In this document: one piece after another, positions 33,985 through 41,006 of the stretch | Numbering within the stretch: the first letter of the stretch is position 1 | How the letters are laid out: the number at the start of each line of letters is the position of its first letter | Assembly: GCA_030584105.1 (NCBI GenBank) | Contig: CP129491.1 | Coordinates: 558,001 to 622,000, forward strand | DNA: 64,000 nucleotides | Reading direction: 5' to 3' | DNA from: UTCHB3 sp002050155 | Lineage (GTDB): Bacteria > Bacteroidota > Ignavibacteria > Ignavibacteriales > Ignavibacteriaceae | Program-made: the position numbers and the translations under genes | The notes under the pieces: generated by a model | Told to the model about the DNA's origin: nothing | Database searches by the model: none | Seen by the model: the letters and a program-made list of their open reading frames with translations, nothing else

Positions 33985-35205
33985 TTAGAAAGCTATCGTA
34001 AGGAAATACGATGTTAACCCTATGTTAAACTCGATGTTGTTTAAATTGCCGGAGGAAGGATACCAGTTATAACGCGCTTTCAGGTTAAAATTTATCACCC
34101 TGAAAATATCGAAAAAACCGAAAGAAACCTCAGGGGAAATACCATTAGCGCCAAGAAAGTTGGTTGTGAAACTTACGCCCGGCGCAATATACTTTATATA
34201 CGGAACTTCAAACGGAAACTTAAAACCCGCAAAAAATCGATTTTTAAGGGTTTCAGAAGGTTCTTTCAGGTTTGAATTGTTGCCCGAAGAATTGCTGCCC
34301 GGCAAAGGTTCGTCATGATACTTAAACCAGGAAATTTTCGGAATATGTGCGTATTCAATCGAGAAAGCCATCCAAGGCAGATCGGAAATTTCGTTTTGAA
34401 ACACAATCAGCGGAAGCTCTTTGAACAGTGTGAAGTGTGTTTCACCTTTGAATCTTGTTATGCCGATTGAAGGCACCAAAAAAGTAATTCCCCCGAGTGT
34501 GCAGTCAGCAAGATAACCGAGAGCGGTTCCTTCCATCTGGGGTTCGTAGGGAAGTACAATGTCAAATTCATCACTTGAACTTTTAACACCCCCGGCATTT
34601 TCGGTGTAGATTACACATTTTAAGTTTTGGGAAGTGGATTTAACTGCTGTAAGTTCAATTGAAAAGCGGAAACTATCGGCGAGTGTATCAGAAACCGTGA
34701 ATTTTTGGGAATCGTTAAACACAATTGTTGCTTTAACCGGTTCGCTTGTGAAGAAATAAACAATTATCTCCGGTTTAGCACCGTCTTCTTTAACATAAGA
34801 TTCAATCACATAAACGCCGGTTGAATCATCCGTTACAACCGCAGAAAAATCACTGTCGTTGTTTTCGCTAAAATCGGATGAATCCTTAAAACCGGTTGAA
34901 TCTTCAAAATCGGAAGAGCCTTCATTTTCCAAAGAATCGGAAGAATCTGCAGGTTCCAAAAAATCCTTGTTCGACCAGTCGATTGAATCGTCATCATTCC
35001 AATTATTTGAATCATCGTTTTTCCAACCTGATGAATCGTCGTTCGACCAACCGGAGGAATCGCTGTTTAACCAGCCGGTTGAATCGTTCAGTATAAGCGT
35101 CGAGTCTTCAATTCCCGTGAGTTTGGAAGAATCCGGTTGCCCTTGAGCAAATAAAAGACTGCCGCCAAAAAGCAATGATAAAAGAAACAGATTCAGTAGT
35201 TTCAT
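33985..35205 (-). CDS. Secreted protein with Asp/Ser repeats and a C-terminal barrel-like domain
   Basis: A 406-residue protein with a signal peptide (MKLLNLFLLSLLFGGSLLFA). Five tandem 8-residue units follow at 41-80 (DSTGWLNS, DSSGWSND, DSSGWKND, DSNNWNDD, DSIDWSNK), then a further Asp/Ser-rich stretch to about 125. A beta-sandwich-like region sits at about 130-220 (KATIVFNDSQKFTVSD). The rest looks like an outer-membrane barrel (FKFPFEVPYIKYIAPGVSF, ending LTSYFLTIAF). The acidic repeats could bind Ca or act as a flexible surface linker. Not recognised as a known family. Confidence 0.65.
   Translation of the reverse strand: MKLLNLFLLSLLFGGSLLFAQGQPDSSKLTGIEDSTLILNDSTGWLNSDSSGWSNDDSSGWKNDDSNNWNDDDSIDWSNKDFLEPADSSDSLENEGSSDFEDSTGFKDSSDFSENNDSDFSAVVTDDSTGVYVIESYVKEDGAKPEIIVYFFTSEPVKATIVFNDSQKFTVSDTLADSFRFSIELTAVKSTSQNLKCVIYTENAGGVKSSSDEFDIVLPYEPQMEGTALGYLADCTLGGITFLVPSIGITRFKGETHFTLFKELPLIVFQNEISDLPWMAFSIEYAHIPKISWFKYHDEPLPGSNSSGNNSNLKEPSETLKNRFFAGFKFPFEVPYIKYIAPGVSFTTNFLGANGISPEVSFGFFDIFRVINFNLKARYNWYPSSGNLNNIEFNIGLTSYFLTIAF
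34966..35085 (-). repeat. Five 24-bp in-frame tandem repeats (Asp-Ser-rich)
   Basis: Codons 41-80 of the minus-strand secreted protein form five 24-bp units, each beginning GA(T/C)TC and carrying a TGG. Diverged copies continue toward 34840. Confidence 0.88.
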
Positions 35206-35319
35206 AAAAAATAAAGATTTTCAAAATTGAGAAATGATTTAGTAATTTGTCGAAAAAGAGAATAAACAGATGGATAAATTACCTAATAATTGTTACAAAG
35301 TGCAAATTTCTTTAAAAAA

Positions 35320-35724
35320 ATGGAAATAAAAAAAATGGCACTAAATTCGCTTAGTGAATATAGCGAACAAAAAGAAGTAATGAAAAACATATTATTTTAT
35401 TCCCCGGATTTAAGTTTTTGTGCAAGTGTACTCATGTATTTTGAGAAGAAGTATGCCGTAACGACAACAAATGATTTTTGCCAGATAGAAACATTTCTGA
35501 AAAGCTATGATTTTGATATGTTGATAATCGATTCGCAACCGAACGAGAAGATAGAGCAGTTAATAAAACAAATTGAACCGATGCCAATAATAATGACTTA
35601 TGTTTTCACACGGAATATACTCTCGTTAGAGTCTCAGATCAGAGGTTATGTTAACGCAATTCTTTACAAGCCATTCGATTTTGAAGAAATGTCGGGTAAA
35701 ATAGATATTTTGCTGATGAATTAA
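35320..35724 (+). CDS. Small stand-alone receiver-like protein
   Basis: Protein of 104-134 residues resembling a CheY-like receiver domain without an output domain. From MKNILFYSPDLSFCA (ATG at 35380) it has the strand-helix order of a receiver, an Asp at the phosphoacceptor position (LIIDSQPN) and the conserved Lys-Pro (LYKPFDFEEM). The usual acidic pair at the first strand is replaced (FYSPD). Possible starts are the ATGs at 35320, 35335 and 35380. Located just upstream of the sigma-54-controlled lipoprotein gene, but with its own stop 280 bases earlier. Confidence 0.6.
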   Translation: MEIKKMALNSLSEYSEQKEVMKNILFYSPDLSFCASVLMYFEKKYAVTTTNDFCQIETFLKSYDFDMLIIDSQPNEKIEQLIKQIEPMPIIMTYVFTRNILSLESQIRGYVNAILYKPFDFEEMSGKIDILLMN

Positions 35725-35744
35725 TATCGTTTACCCATTTCAGA

Positions 35745-35920
35745 ACAACAGTTGTAAAATATCAGAACAGACACTTCCAGCCGGATTAACCTCACTTTTT
35801 GACCTGTTTATTGCTTTTCCAATTGATATATTAAACCTTTGGAATAGTTTACTTTGTTCAATATAATAGACAGTTGTTCCTTTATGTGAACACTGCTGTG
35901 TCACGAAAAAGAACAACTGT
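35745..35920 (+). promoter_or_regulatory. Candidate enhancer sites upstream of the sigma-54 promoter
   Basis: Three copies of a CAGTTGT/ACAACTG element: ACAACAGTTGT at 35745-35755 (near-palindrome), ACAGTTGTTC at 35870-35879 and its exact inverse GAACAACTGT at 35911-35920. They lie 45-235 bases upstream of the -24/-12 promoter, where sigma-54 activators bind. Assigned by position and symmetry only. Confidence 0.4.
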
Positions 35921-35965
35921 GGCACAAAATGTGAAGTTTCGTAGTATAAACAGGCAAAACCGATT

Positions 35966-35982
35966 TGGCACGCATGTTGCTT
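35966..35982 (+). promoter_or_regulatory. Sigma-54 (-24/-12) promoter
   Basis: TGGCACG-CATG-TTGCTT at 35966-35982 matches the sigma-54 consensus TGGCACG-N4-TTGC(A/T), with exactly 10 bases between the invariant GG and GC. Start of transcription would be near 35992, just before AAAAGGAG and the ATG at 36006. Confidence 0.78.
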
Positions 35983-36005
35983 AATCATAAAAAAAAGGAG
36001 TTGCC

Positions 36006-37544
36006 ATGAAAACCAGATTTTTGATACCTCTTATTGTGTTTGCCTTTTGGGCAACGGGTTGCTACACTCAGTTTGAGTCAGCCAAACCCTATAAAACAGA
36101 GGTACAGGTAGAAAAAACAGTAACTAAGCAGACAGAAACAGTCGCTGATTCAAATAAAGAGACGGTTTCTGCCGGTGATGTTGACGCTGCCGACAGTGAA
36201 GAAATTGCGGGATACTCGGATGATGCAGAATATTCCGAAGATTCCTATGACCAAAGTGACGGTGAAAAAACCGTTGTTTATAAATATATCATTGAAAGTG
36301 ATTATTGGTCAAGACCGGTGGTTACATTCAATCTGGGTTATGGTTACACATTTTCTTACTCCTACGGTTGCAATTACGACTATTTCTGCTATGATCCGTA
36401 CTGGAGCTGGTATTACTATCCCTATGTTTATTATCCAAGATGGTGGGTATATCGCCCGTGGTATTGGAACGCGTACTGGTATGGCCCCTATCCCTATTAC
36501 TACTACGGTTATCACGATTACTGGTACGGCTGGGGTGGTTATTATGGCCACGATTATGGGTTCGGTAATTATAAATACAGAGACAGAGAGATCAGTGGGC
36601 TTCGAGGCAGAGATGGCGGCAGAGGATATGCTTCAAGAGACGGAGGTTCAAGAACGCGGACGGGTGGTGTAACTGATCCGGCAAACGATGTAGCCACGCG
36701 TTCAGCTGTCAGAAATGACGGAGGAAGAAGCGGCGGCACCCGTGATGTGAACCCTGAAGTTACAACTCCGAGAAAAAGAAGCGCTTACGATACCTGGAAC
36801 AGAGATGACGAACCTTTGGCTCGTAAAAATGTTTCAAGTGATAACCCAAGAGGCGGAAGTGGCAGCGACAACTCATACGGCACTCGTTCAAAAGATAAAG
36901 TTGACGGCGGTTCATCCGGCTCAACCAAGCGTGAAGCCACGAGGAATGACGGCGGTTCGCGTGGCAGTAACGACACATGGAACAGAACTTCTGAAAGAAA
37001 TGATAACTCCGGCAACTCACGCGGTTCGGGCAGTGGAACAAATGTAACGCCGAAAAGAACCAAGGATGTAGGCGGCTCGAGCAATTCGCAAAAATCTTCG
37101 ATAAGAAACGATGGAAATTCAGGCAGCTCAAGTACACCAAAGAAGAGTAACAGTTCCTCTTCAGGCAGCAGAAGTAAAACAAAGAGCAGCTACGGTTCAT
37201 CTTCCGGAAGCAGCAGTGGTTCAAGAAGCAGCTATGGGTCATCTTCCGGCAACAGTGGTTCAAGAAGCAGCAGCAGAAGCAGTTACGGCTCTTCTTCGGG
37301 TAACAGTGGTTCAAGAAGCAGCTATGGTTCATCTTCAGGCAACAGTGGTTCAAGAAGCAGCAGCAGAAGCAGTTACGGCTCTTCTTCGGGTAACAGTGGT
37401 TCAAGAAGCAGCTATGGTTCATCTTCCGGCAACAGTGGTTCAAGAAGCAGTTATGGTTCTTCGTCAGGCAGCAGTGGCTCAAGAAGCAGCGGCGGTTCAT
37501 CTTCCGGAAGTAGCAGAAGCAGCGGTGGCGGCAGAACAAGGTAA
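36006..37544 (+). CDS. Lipoprotein with aromatic-rich core and long Ser/Gly repeats
   Basis: A 512-residue surface protein candidate. The lipobox ATGCYTQ places the lipidated Cys near residue 19. Residues about 30-90 are acidic. Residues about 95-190 are extremely Tyr/Trp-rich (YYYPYVYYPRWWVYRPWYW). From about 195 on it is Gly/Ser/Arg/Asn-rich, ending in about eight copies of a 13-residue unit SSYGSSSGNSGSR with interposed SSSR. The RBS AAAAGGAG is strong, and a sigma-54 promoter lies 24-40 bases upstream. Such aromatic and Ser/Gly blocks suggest an adhesive or structural surface layer; I know no named family. Confidence 0.7.
   Translation: MKTRFLIPLIVFAFWATGCYTQFESAKPYKTEVQVEKTVTKQTETVADSNKETVSAGDVDAADSEEIAGYSDDAEYSEDSYDQSDGEKTVVYKYIIESDYWSRPVVTFNLGYGYTFSYSYGCNYDYFCYDPYWSWYYYPYVYYPRWWVYRPWYWNAYWYGPYPYYYYGYHDYWYGWGGYYGHDYGFGNYKYRDREISGLRGRDGGRGYASRDGGSRTRTGGVTDPANDVATRSAVRNDGGRSGGTRDVNPEVTTPRKRSAYDTWNRDDEPLARKNVSSDNPRGGSGSDNSYGTRSKDKVDGGSSGSTKREATRNDGGSRGSNDTWNRTSERNDNSGNSRGSGSGTNVTPKRTKDVGGSSNSQKSSIRNDGNSGSSSTPKKSNSSSSGSRSKTKSSYGSSSGSSSGSRSSYGSSSGNSGSRSSSRSSYGSSSGNSGSRSSYGSSSGNSGSRSSSRSSYGSSSGNSGSRSSYGSSSGNSGSRSSYGSSSGSSGSRSSGGSSSGSSRSSGGGRTR
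37195..37540 (+). repeat. About eight 39-bp repeats with a 90-bp higher-order period
   Basis: The unit AGCAGCTATGGTTCATCTTC plus 19 more bases (13 codons) recurs through the 3' end of the lipoprotein gene. Pairs of units separated by a 12-bp SSSR spacer repeat as 90-bp blocks that are nearly identical in DNA. This suggests recent expansion, unlike the older repeats elsewhere in the window. Confidence 0.9.
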
Positions 37545-37561
37545 TGGAAAAGAGGACAGAA

Positions 37562-38119
37562 ATGAAATATAACATATTTTTATTGGCGTTTTTGATCTCA
37601 CCTCTGTTTTTCAGCGGGTGTTACACAATAATTGACATGGGGCAACCCCTGAGCAATGAACAAATAACAGAGTTAGAAGACGACTACAACGATGTGGATG
37701 AAGTATATTCCTTCTACTCAAACCGCTATTTTGGCGGATACACCGGTTACCACGCTCTTCCTTGGTGGTACACTATAACTCCGGTTACTGTAAGTGCCGG
37801 CGGAAATTACAGCCAAAGTGATGACTTAAAAGTAACAAGAAGAAGAGACAGCGAACAAAACTCGTTAAGAAACAGAGATGGCGGAAGGGCTTCGAGCCTT
37901 GGAACATCAGGATCAACCGCCGGTTCTTCACGCGGTTCTTCCGGTAGTTCGGGCAGTTCAGGTAGTTCGAGTGGTTCGGCGACAAAAAGCGGATCGAGCA
38001 ATTCGAGTTCATCCGCCACCAAATCTTCAAATGCCAACGACAGTGGTAACAGAAACAGTGGTTCGAGTGAAAACCGCAGCAGTTCAGGAAGAAACAGCAG
38101 CGGAGGCGGCAGAAAATGA
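37562..38119 (+). CDS. Second Ser-rich lipoprotein
   Basis: A 185-residue protein starting at the ATG at 37562 (MKYNIFLLAF). The lipobox FFSGCYT puts the Cys near residue 20, and the CYT after it matches the upstream lipoprotein. The middle has aromatic residues (YHALPWWYTI), and the C-terminal half is Ser/Gly/Asn/Arg low complexity. It starts 17 bases after the upstream stop and overlaps the next gene (ATGA), so it is part of the sigma-54 unit. Likely a smaller paralogue of the preceding protein. Confidence 0.72.
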   Translation: MKYNIFLLAFLISPLFFSGCYTIIDMGQPLSNEQITELEDDYNDVDEVYSFYSNRYFGGYTGYHALPWWYTITPVTVSAGGNYSQSDDLKVTRRRDSEQNSLRNRDGGRASSLGTSGSTAGSSRGSSGSSGSSGSSSGSATKSGSSNSSSSATKSSNANDSGNRNSGSSENRSSSGRNSSGGGRK

Positions 38120-39531
38120 GACGCTTTCTCGGTATTTTTTTGATTGTCTCAACAACCATTTTCGCACAAACGGTGAACGACGCAGTGCGGCTTGCTTCAC
38201 CCGGCTATGGTTCAAGCCCGCGAGCAATTGGCATGGGGAATGCTTTCGTTTCGATGAGTGACGATGGGGCAGGGATGTTCTATAACCCTGCCGGCATCGC
38301 TTTAGTCCGTAGATTTGAGCTTGATGCCGGGTTCAAATATGGTTTTTACAACAACCGGACTACTTTTTTTGGTAAGCAGGTTCAATCGAACAGCTCAGTG
38401 GCGGATATTGATAATTTTGGTGTTTTAATACCAATACCAACACTTCGCGGAAGCTTCGTGGTTGGGGCTTCTTATAACGGAAATCAGGATTTTGCCGGGA
38501 AAACGGAATTTAATGCGTTTAACTCCGGGGGTAACTCCAACATCCAAGACCTCAACACATTCTCAGATATTCCGTTTGAACTTTACCTGACCGACGATAA
38601 CTACAACACGAAAATTAACGGCAGGCTCAACCAATCCGGTTCAAGATTGCAGACCGGTACAACGGGTGTCTGGAATTTTTCGGCGGCATTTGAGGCGTAC
38701 AGAAACTTCTTCCTTGGTGCCACGATTGGAATCGGTTCCGGAGAGTATCAGAGTGACTTTCGGCTCAGAGAAGATGATTTGCAAGGCATCTATGAGGGGC
38801 AGGAACTCGCGCCGGGGCATAGCTTCACCAAGTCTTTCCGACACTTCGATTACAGCACACTGTTAGACTGGAGTCTGAAATATTATGATATTAAAGTCGG
38901 CTTACTTTATCAGATAAGGGATTTGGCAAGGTTGGGTTTGACGATACAATTCCCTTCAAACTATACCGTTAAAGAGGATTACGAAGTTAATGCTGCTTCT
39001 TATTGGGGTAACGGAAAGGTTGTTGATATAGATCCGAAAGATTTTAGCAGCAGTGTTGAGTACAGCATAATCACTCCTTTTAAATTCACCGGTGGGTTAT
39101 CACTGAATCTTTATGGGCTTATAGTTTCCGGGCAGGCAACTTTAATTGATTACACCAACACCTCCTTCAAAGACATTTCCGGTTTGGGTGGCACAACGGT
39201 AGCAAACCTGAACCGCGACATTTCGAGCATGCTCGGCTCGGTATTGAACTACAATTTCGGAGCGGAATATACTTTCCCTATGATAGATATGCGGGTTCGA
39301 GCCGGTTATTTTGTTCAGAAATCGCCTTATAAAGATGATCCGTCGGAATATGATAAAAAATTTGTAACCTTTGGTGCCGGGTATCTGATCGATGGTGAAC
39401 TTTCGATCGATGCAGCTTATGTGATGGGCTGGTGGAATGATTTCGGCGATAACTACGGCACAAACCTTTCAAGAACATACCAGGATTTGAAATACAGCAA
39501 TTTTATTCTTGGGATGTCGTTCAGATTTTAA
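38116..39531 (+). CDS. OmpP1/FadL-like or PorV-like outer-membrane protein
   Basis: A 471-residue beta-barrel. The signal peptide ends TTIFAQ. SPRAIGMGNAFVSMSDDGAGMFYNPAGIAL (about 33-62, quoted from the translation in two parts: SPRAIGMGNAFV and DGAGMFYNPAGIAL) is the motif shared by PorV/PorQ and FadL-type transporters. Barrel strands continue to FILGMSFRF. It overlaps the lipoprotein gene by 4 bases, so it may be co-expressed from the sigma-54 promoter and could export or anchor the two lipoproteins' partners. Transport substrate unknown. Confidence 0.75.
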   Translation: MRRFLGIFLIVSTTIFAQTVNDAVRLASPGYGSSPRAIGMGNAFVSMSDDGAGMFYNPAGIALVRRFELDAGFKYGFYNNRTTFFGKQVQSNSSVADIDNFGVLIPIPTLRGSFVVGASYNGNQDFAGKTEFNAFNSGGNSNIQDLNTFSDIPFELYLTDDNYNTKINGRLNQSGSRLQTGTTGVWNFSAAFEAYRNFFLGATIGIGSGEYQSDFRLREDDLQGIYEGQELAPGHSFTKSFRHFDYSTLLDWSLKYYDIKVGLLYQIRDLARLGLTIQFPSNYTVKEDYEVNAASYWGNGKVVDIDPKDFSSSVEYSIITPFKFTGGLSLNLYGLIVSGQATLIDYTNTSFKDISGLGGTTVANLNRDISSMLGSVLNYNFGAEYTFPMIDMRVRAGYFVQKSPYKDDPSEYDKKFVTFGAGYLIDGELSIDAAYVMGWWNDFGDNYGTNLSRTYQDLKYSNFILGMSFRF

Positions 39532-39537
39532 GGGATT

Positions 39538-39579
39538 TTAACATCAAAGGTTCGTTGGTTAACATCAAAGGTCTTTTGG
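39538..39579 (+). repeat. 21-bp tandem repeat across the rsgA start
   Basis: 39538-39558 and 39559-39579 share TTAACATCAAAGGT and end in TTGG. Read in the rsgA frame they give NIKGSLV and NIKGLLV, followed by a related KIEG. The annotated TTG start lies at the end of the first copy. Confidence 0.85.
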
Positions 39580-40523
39580 TCAAAATTGAGGGTCAGAGCC
39601 ATTGGGTGTTGATTGAACAGGAAAACCGGATGGTCAGGTGTGTGCTCAGGGGAAAATTTAAGCATGAACTGAAACTAAAAAAGGGGAAACTGCTGAACAC
39701 CGATATTGCCGTTGTGGGTGATACGGTGGAGTTTGACATGGCAGATGAAAGGGAGGGGGTCATTCATACAGTTTACCCACGGAAGAACTTTATTTCGCGC
39801 AAAGCGCCGAGAATTAAAGGCAGTTCTGTAAGGGGGGAGAGATTAGAGCAGGTAATCGCCGCCAATATTGACAGACTTTTCATCGTTGCTTCTTTTGGGA
39901 TTCCGGAGTTTAACAACAGAGTTATCGATCGTTTTATAGTAGTGGCGGAAAGCTCGGATATTCATCCGGTTTTAATTTTTAACAAGATCGATTTGGCAAT
40001 ATCTGAAGAAGAAATAGAGTTTTGGGACAAACTTTACACCGGGTTAGGCTATAAAATTTACAAAACTTCCGCCCTCACCGGTGAAGGATTTGAAGAGTTA
40101 AAGAATGATGTTCGCGGGGTTAAATCGATGTTTTGGGGGCACTCCGGGGTGGGGAAATCGTCGGTTCTCAATGCGCTTTATCCAAAGCTAAACCTTGCCA
40201 CGGGATTAATCAGCAATTACTCAAGGAAAGGGCGGCACACGACAGTGATTGTGAACATGAACCGAATTGATGACACCACTTTTCTGATTGATACCCCGGG
40301 GATTAGAGAGGTGGCGCCGTTTGGAATAAAGAAAGAAGATTTGGGGCACTATTTTGTTGAATTTGTGGATTATCTGCAAGAGTGTAAATATAAGCCCTGC
40401 ACACACCATCACGAGCCGGGCTGCGCAGTGATTGATGCAGTAGAAAATGAAAAAATTTCCTCAGAGAGATATGAAAGTTATCTTCGATTGTTAGAAAACA
40501 TAGAAGACGACATGATTTTTTGA
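39555..40523 (+). CDS. rsgA: Ribosome small-subunit-dependent GTPase RsgA
   Basis: Circularly permuted GTPase that checks late 30S assembly. The 322-residue protein has an N-terminal OB-fold, NKIDL (G4, about 137), SALTG (G5), GHSGVGKSSVLNAL (G1, about 195-208), DTPGIRE (G3) and a C-terminal zinc site (CKYKPCTHHHEPGC, about 276-289). There is no ATG. The start is TTG at 39555 or another nearby TTG, because a 21-bp duplication covers the start region. Confidence 0.93.
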   Translation: MVNIKGLLVKIEGQSHWVLIEQENRMVRCVLRGKFKHELKLKKGKLLNTDIAVVGDTVEFDMADEREGVIHTVYPRKNFISRKAPRIKGSSVRGERLEQVIAANIDRLFIVASFGIPEFNNRVIDRFIVVAESSDIHPVLIFNKIDLAISEEEIEFWDKLYTGLGYKIYKTSALTGEGFEELKNDVRGVKSMFWGHSGVGKSSVLNALYPKLNLATGLISNYSRKGRHTTVIVNMNRIDDTTFLIDTPGIREVAPFGIKKEDLGHYFVEFVDYLQECKYKPCTHHHEPGCAVIDAVENEKISSERYESYLRLLENIEDDMIF

Positions 40524-40553
40524 TGATTTTAGTCACAATCATCGAAAAATCAT
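40512..40553. terminator. Long inverted repeat after rsgA
   Basis: ATGATTTTTTGATGATT (40512-40528) pairs with AATCATCGAAAAATCAT (40537-40553) over 17 bp with one mismatch and an 8-base loop. It overlaps the last rsgA codons. It is AT-rich without a clear T run, and could act as a terminator or mRNA-stabilising stem. Confidence 0.55.
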
Positions 40554-40573
40554 ATAAAAATTTCGTTTTTTTC

Positions 40574-40604
40574 TTTGATTTTAGCGAGAAACCAATTATA
40601 TTTC
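40574..40604 (+). promoter_or_regulatory. Putative Bacteroidetes-type promoter
   Basis: TTTG at 40574-40577, 19-base spacer, TATATTTC at 40597-40604. One mismatch from TAnnTTTG. It is so close to the ATG at 40609 that the mRNA would be nearly leaderless, or the GTG at 40615 is the start. Confidence 0.4.
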
Positions 40605-40608
40605 GGAT

Positions 40609-41004
40609 ATGAAAGTGAAATTAATTTTACCAATCGTAATAGTTTTAGCAGTAAGCGTTCTTGCCGGAGCGTTTCTTGACTTTTTTTATGCAAAAAGTGA
40701 AGACGGTCAGGTAAAAGTTGAGTGGAAAACTACAACTGAGAACAACATAAAAAGTTTCGTAATTGAACGACGCACACACAACACTGCATTCACCGAAATC
40801 GGTAGATTAAGCCCGAAAGGGAACAATTCATACTATGTCTTCTACGATGAAGGCGCTTACAAGACAACCGATGTGGTATATATCTATCGATTAAAGATAT
40901 TTGACAAGGATAACACCTCGTCATACTCGCGTGAAGTGTCGGTCAGTCATTCAGTTTCAGGTCTTAAGAAAACCTGGGGCAGCATAAAGGCAATGTTCCG
41001 TTAA
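40609..41004 (+). CDS. Small exported FnIII-like domain protein
   Basis: A 131-residue protein with a hydrophobic N-terminus (KLILPIVIVLAVSVLAGAF) acting as signal peptide or anchor. One FnIII-like domain follows (VKVEWKTTTENNIKSFVIERR, about 35-55; VYIYRLKIFDKDNTSSYSREV). The same WxTxTExNN(x)xF(x)(I/V)ER pattern occurs in the T9SS cargo at 7934, but there is no sorting domain here. Role unknown. Confidence 0.65.
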   Translation: MKVKLILPIVIVLAVSVLAGAFLDFFYAKSEDGQVKVEWKTTTENNIKSFVIERRTHNTAFTEIGRLSPKGNNSYYVFYDEGAYKTTDVVYIYRLKIFDKDNTSSYSREVSVSHSVSGLKKTWGSIKAMFR

Positions 41005-41006
41005 AA

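Noticed and set aside
36175..37575. Additional proteins in other frames of the Ser/Gly lipoprotein gene
   Set aside because: Repetitive DNA leaves several frames open on both strands. Only the frame with RBS, lipobox and sigma-54 promoter is convincing.
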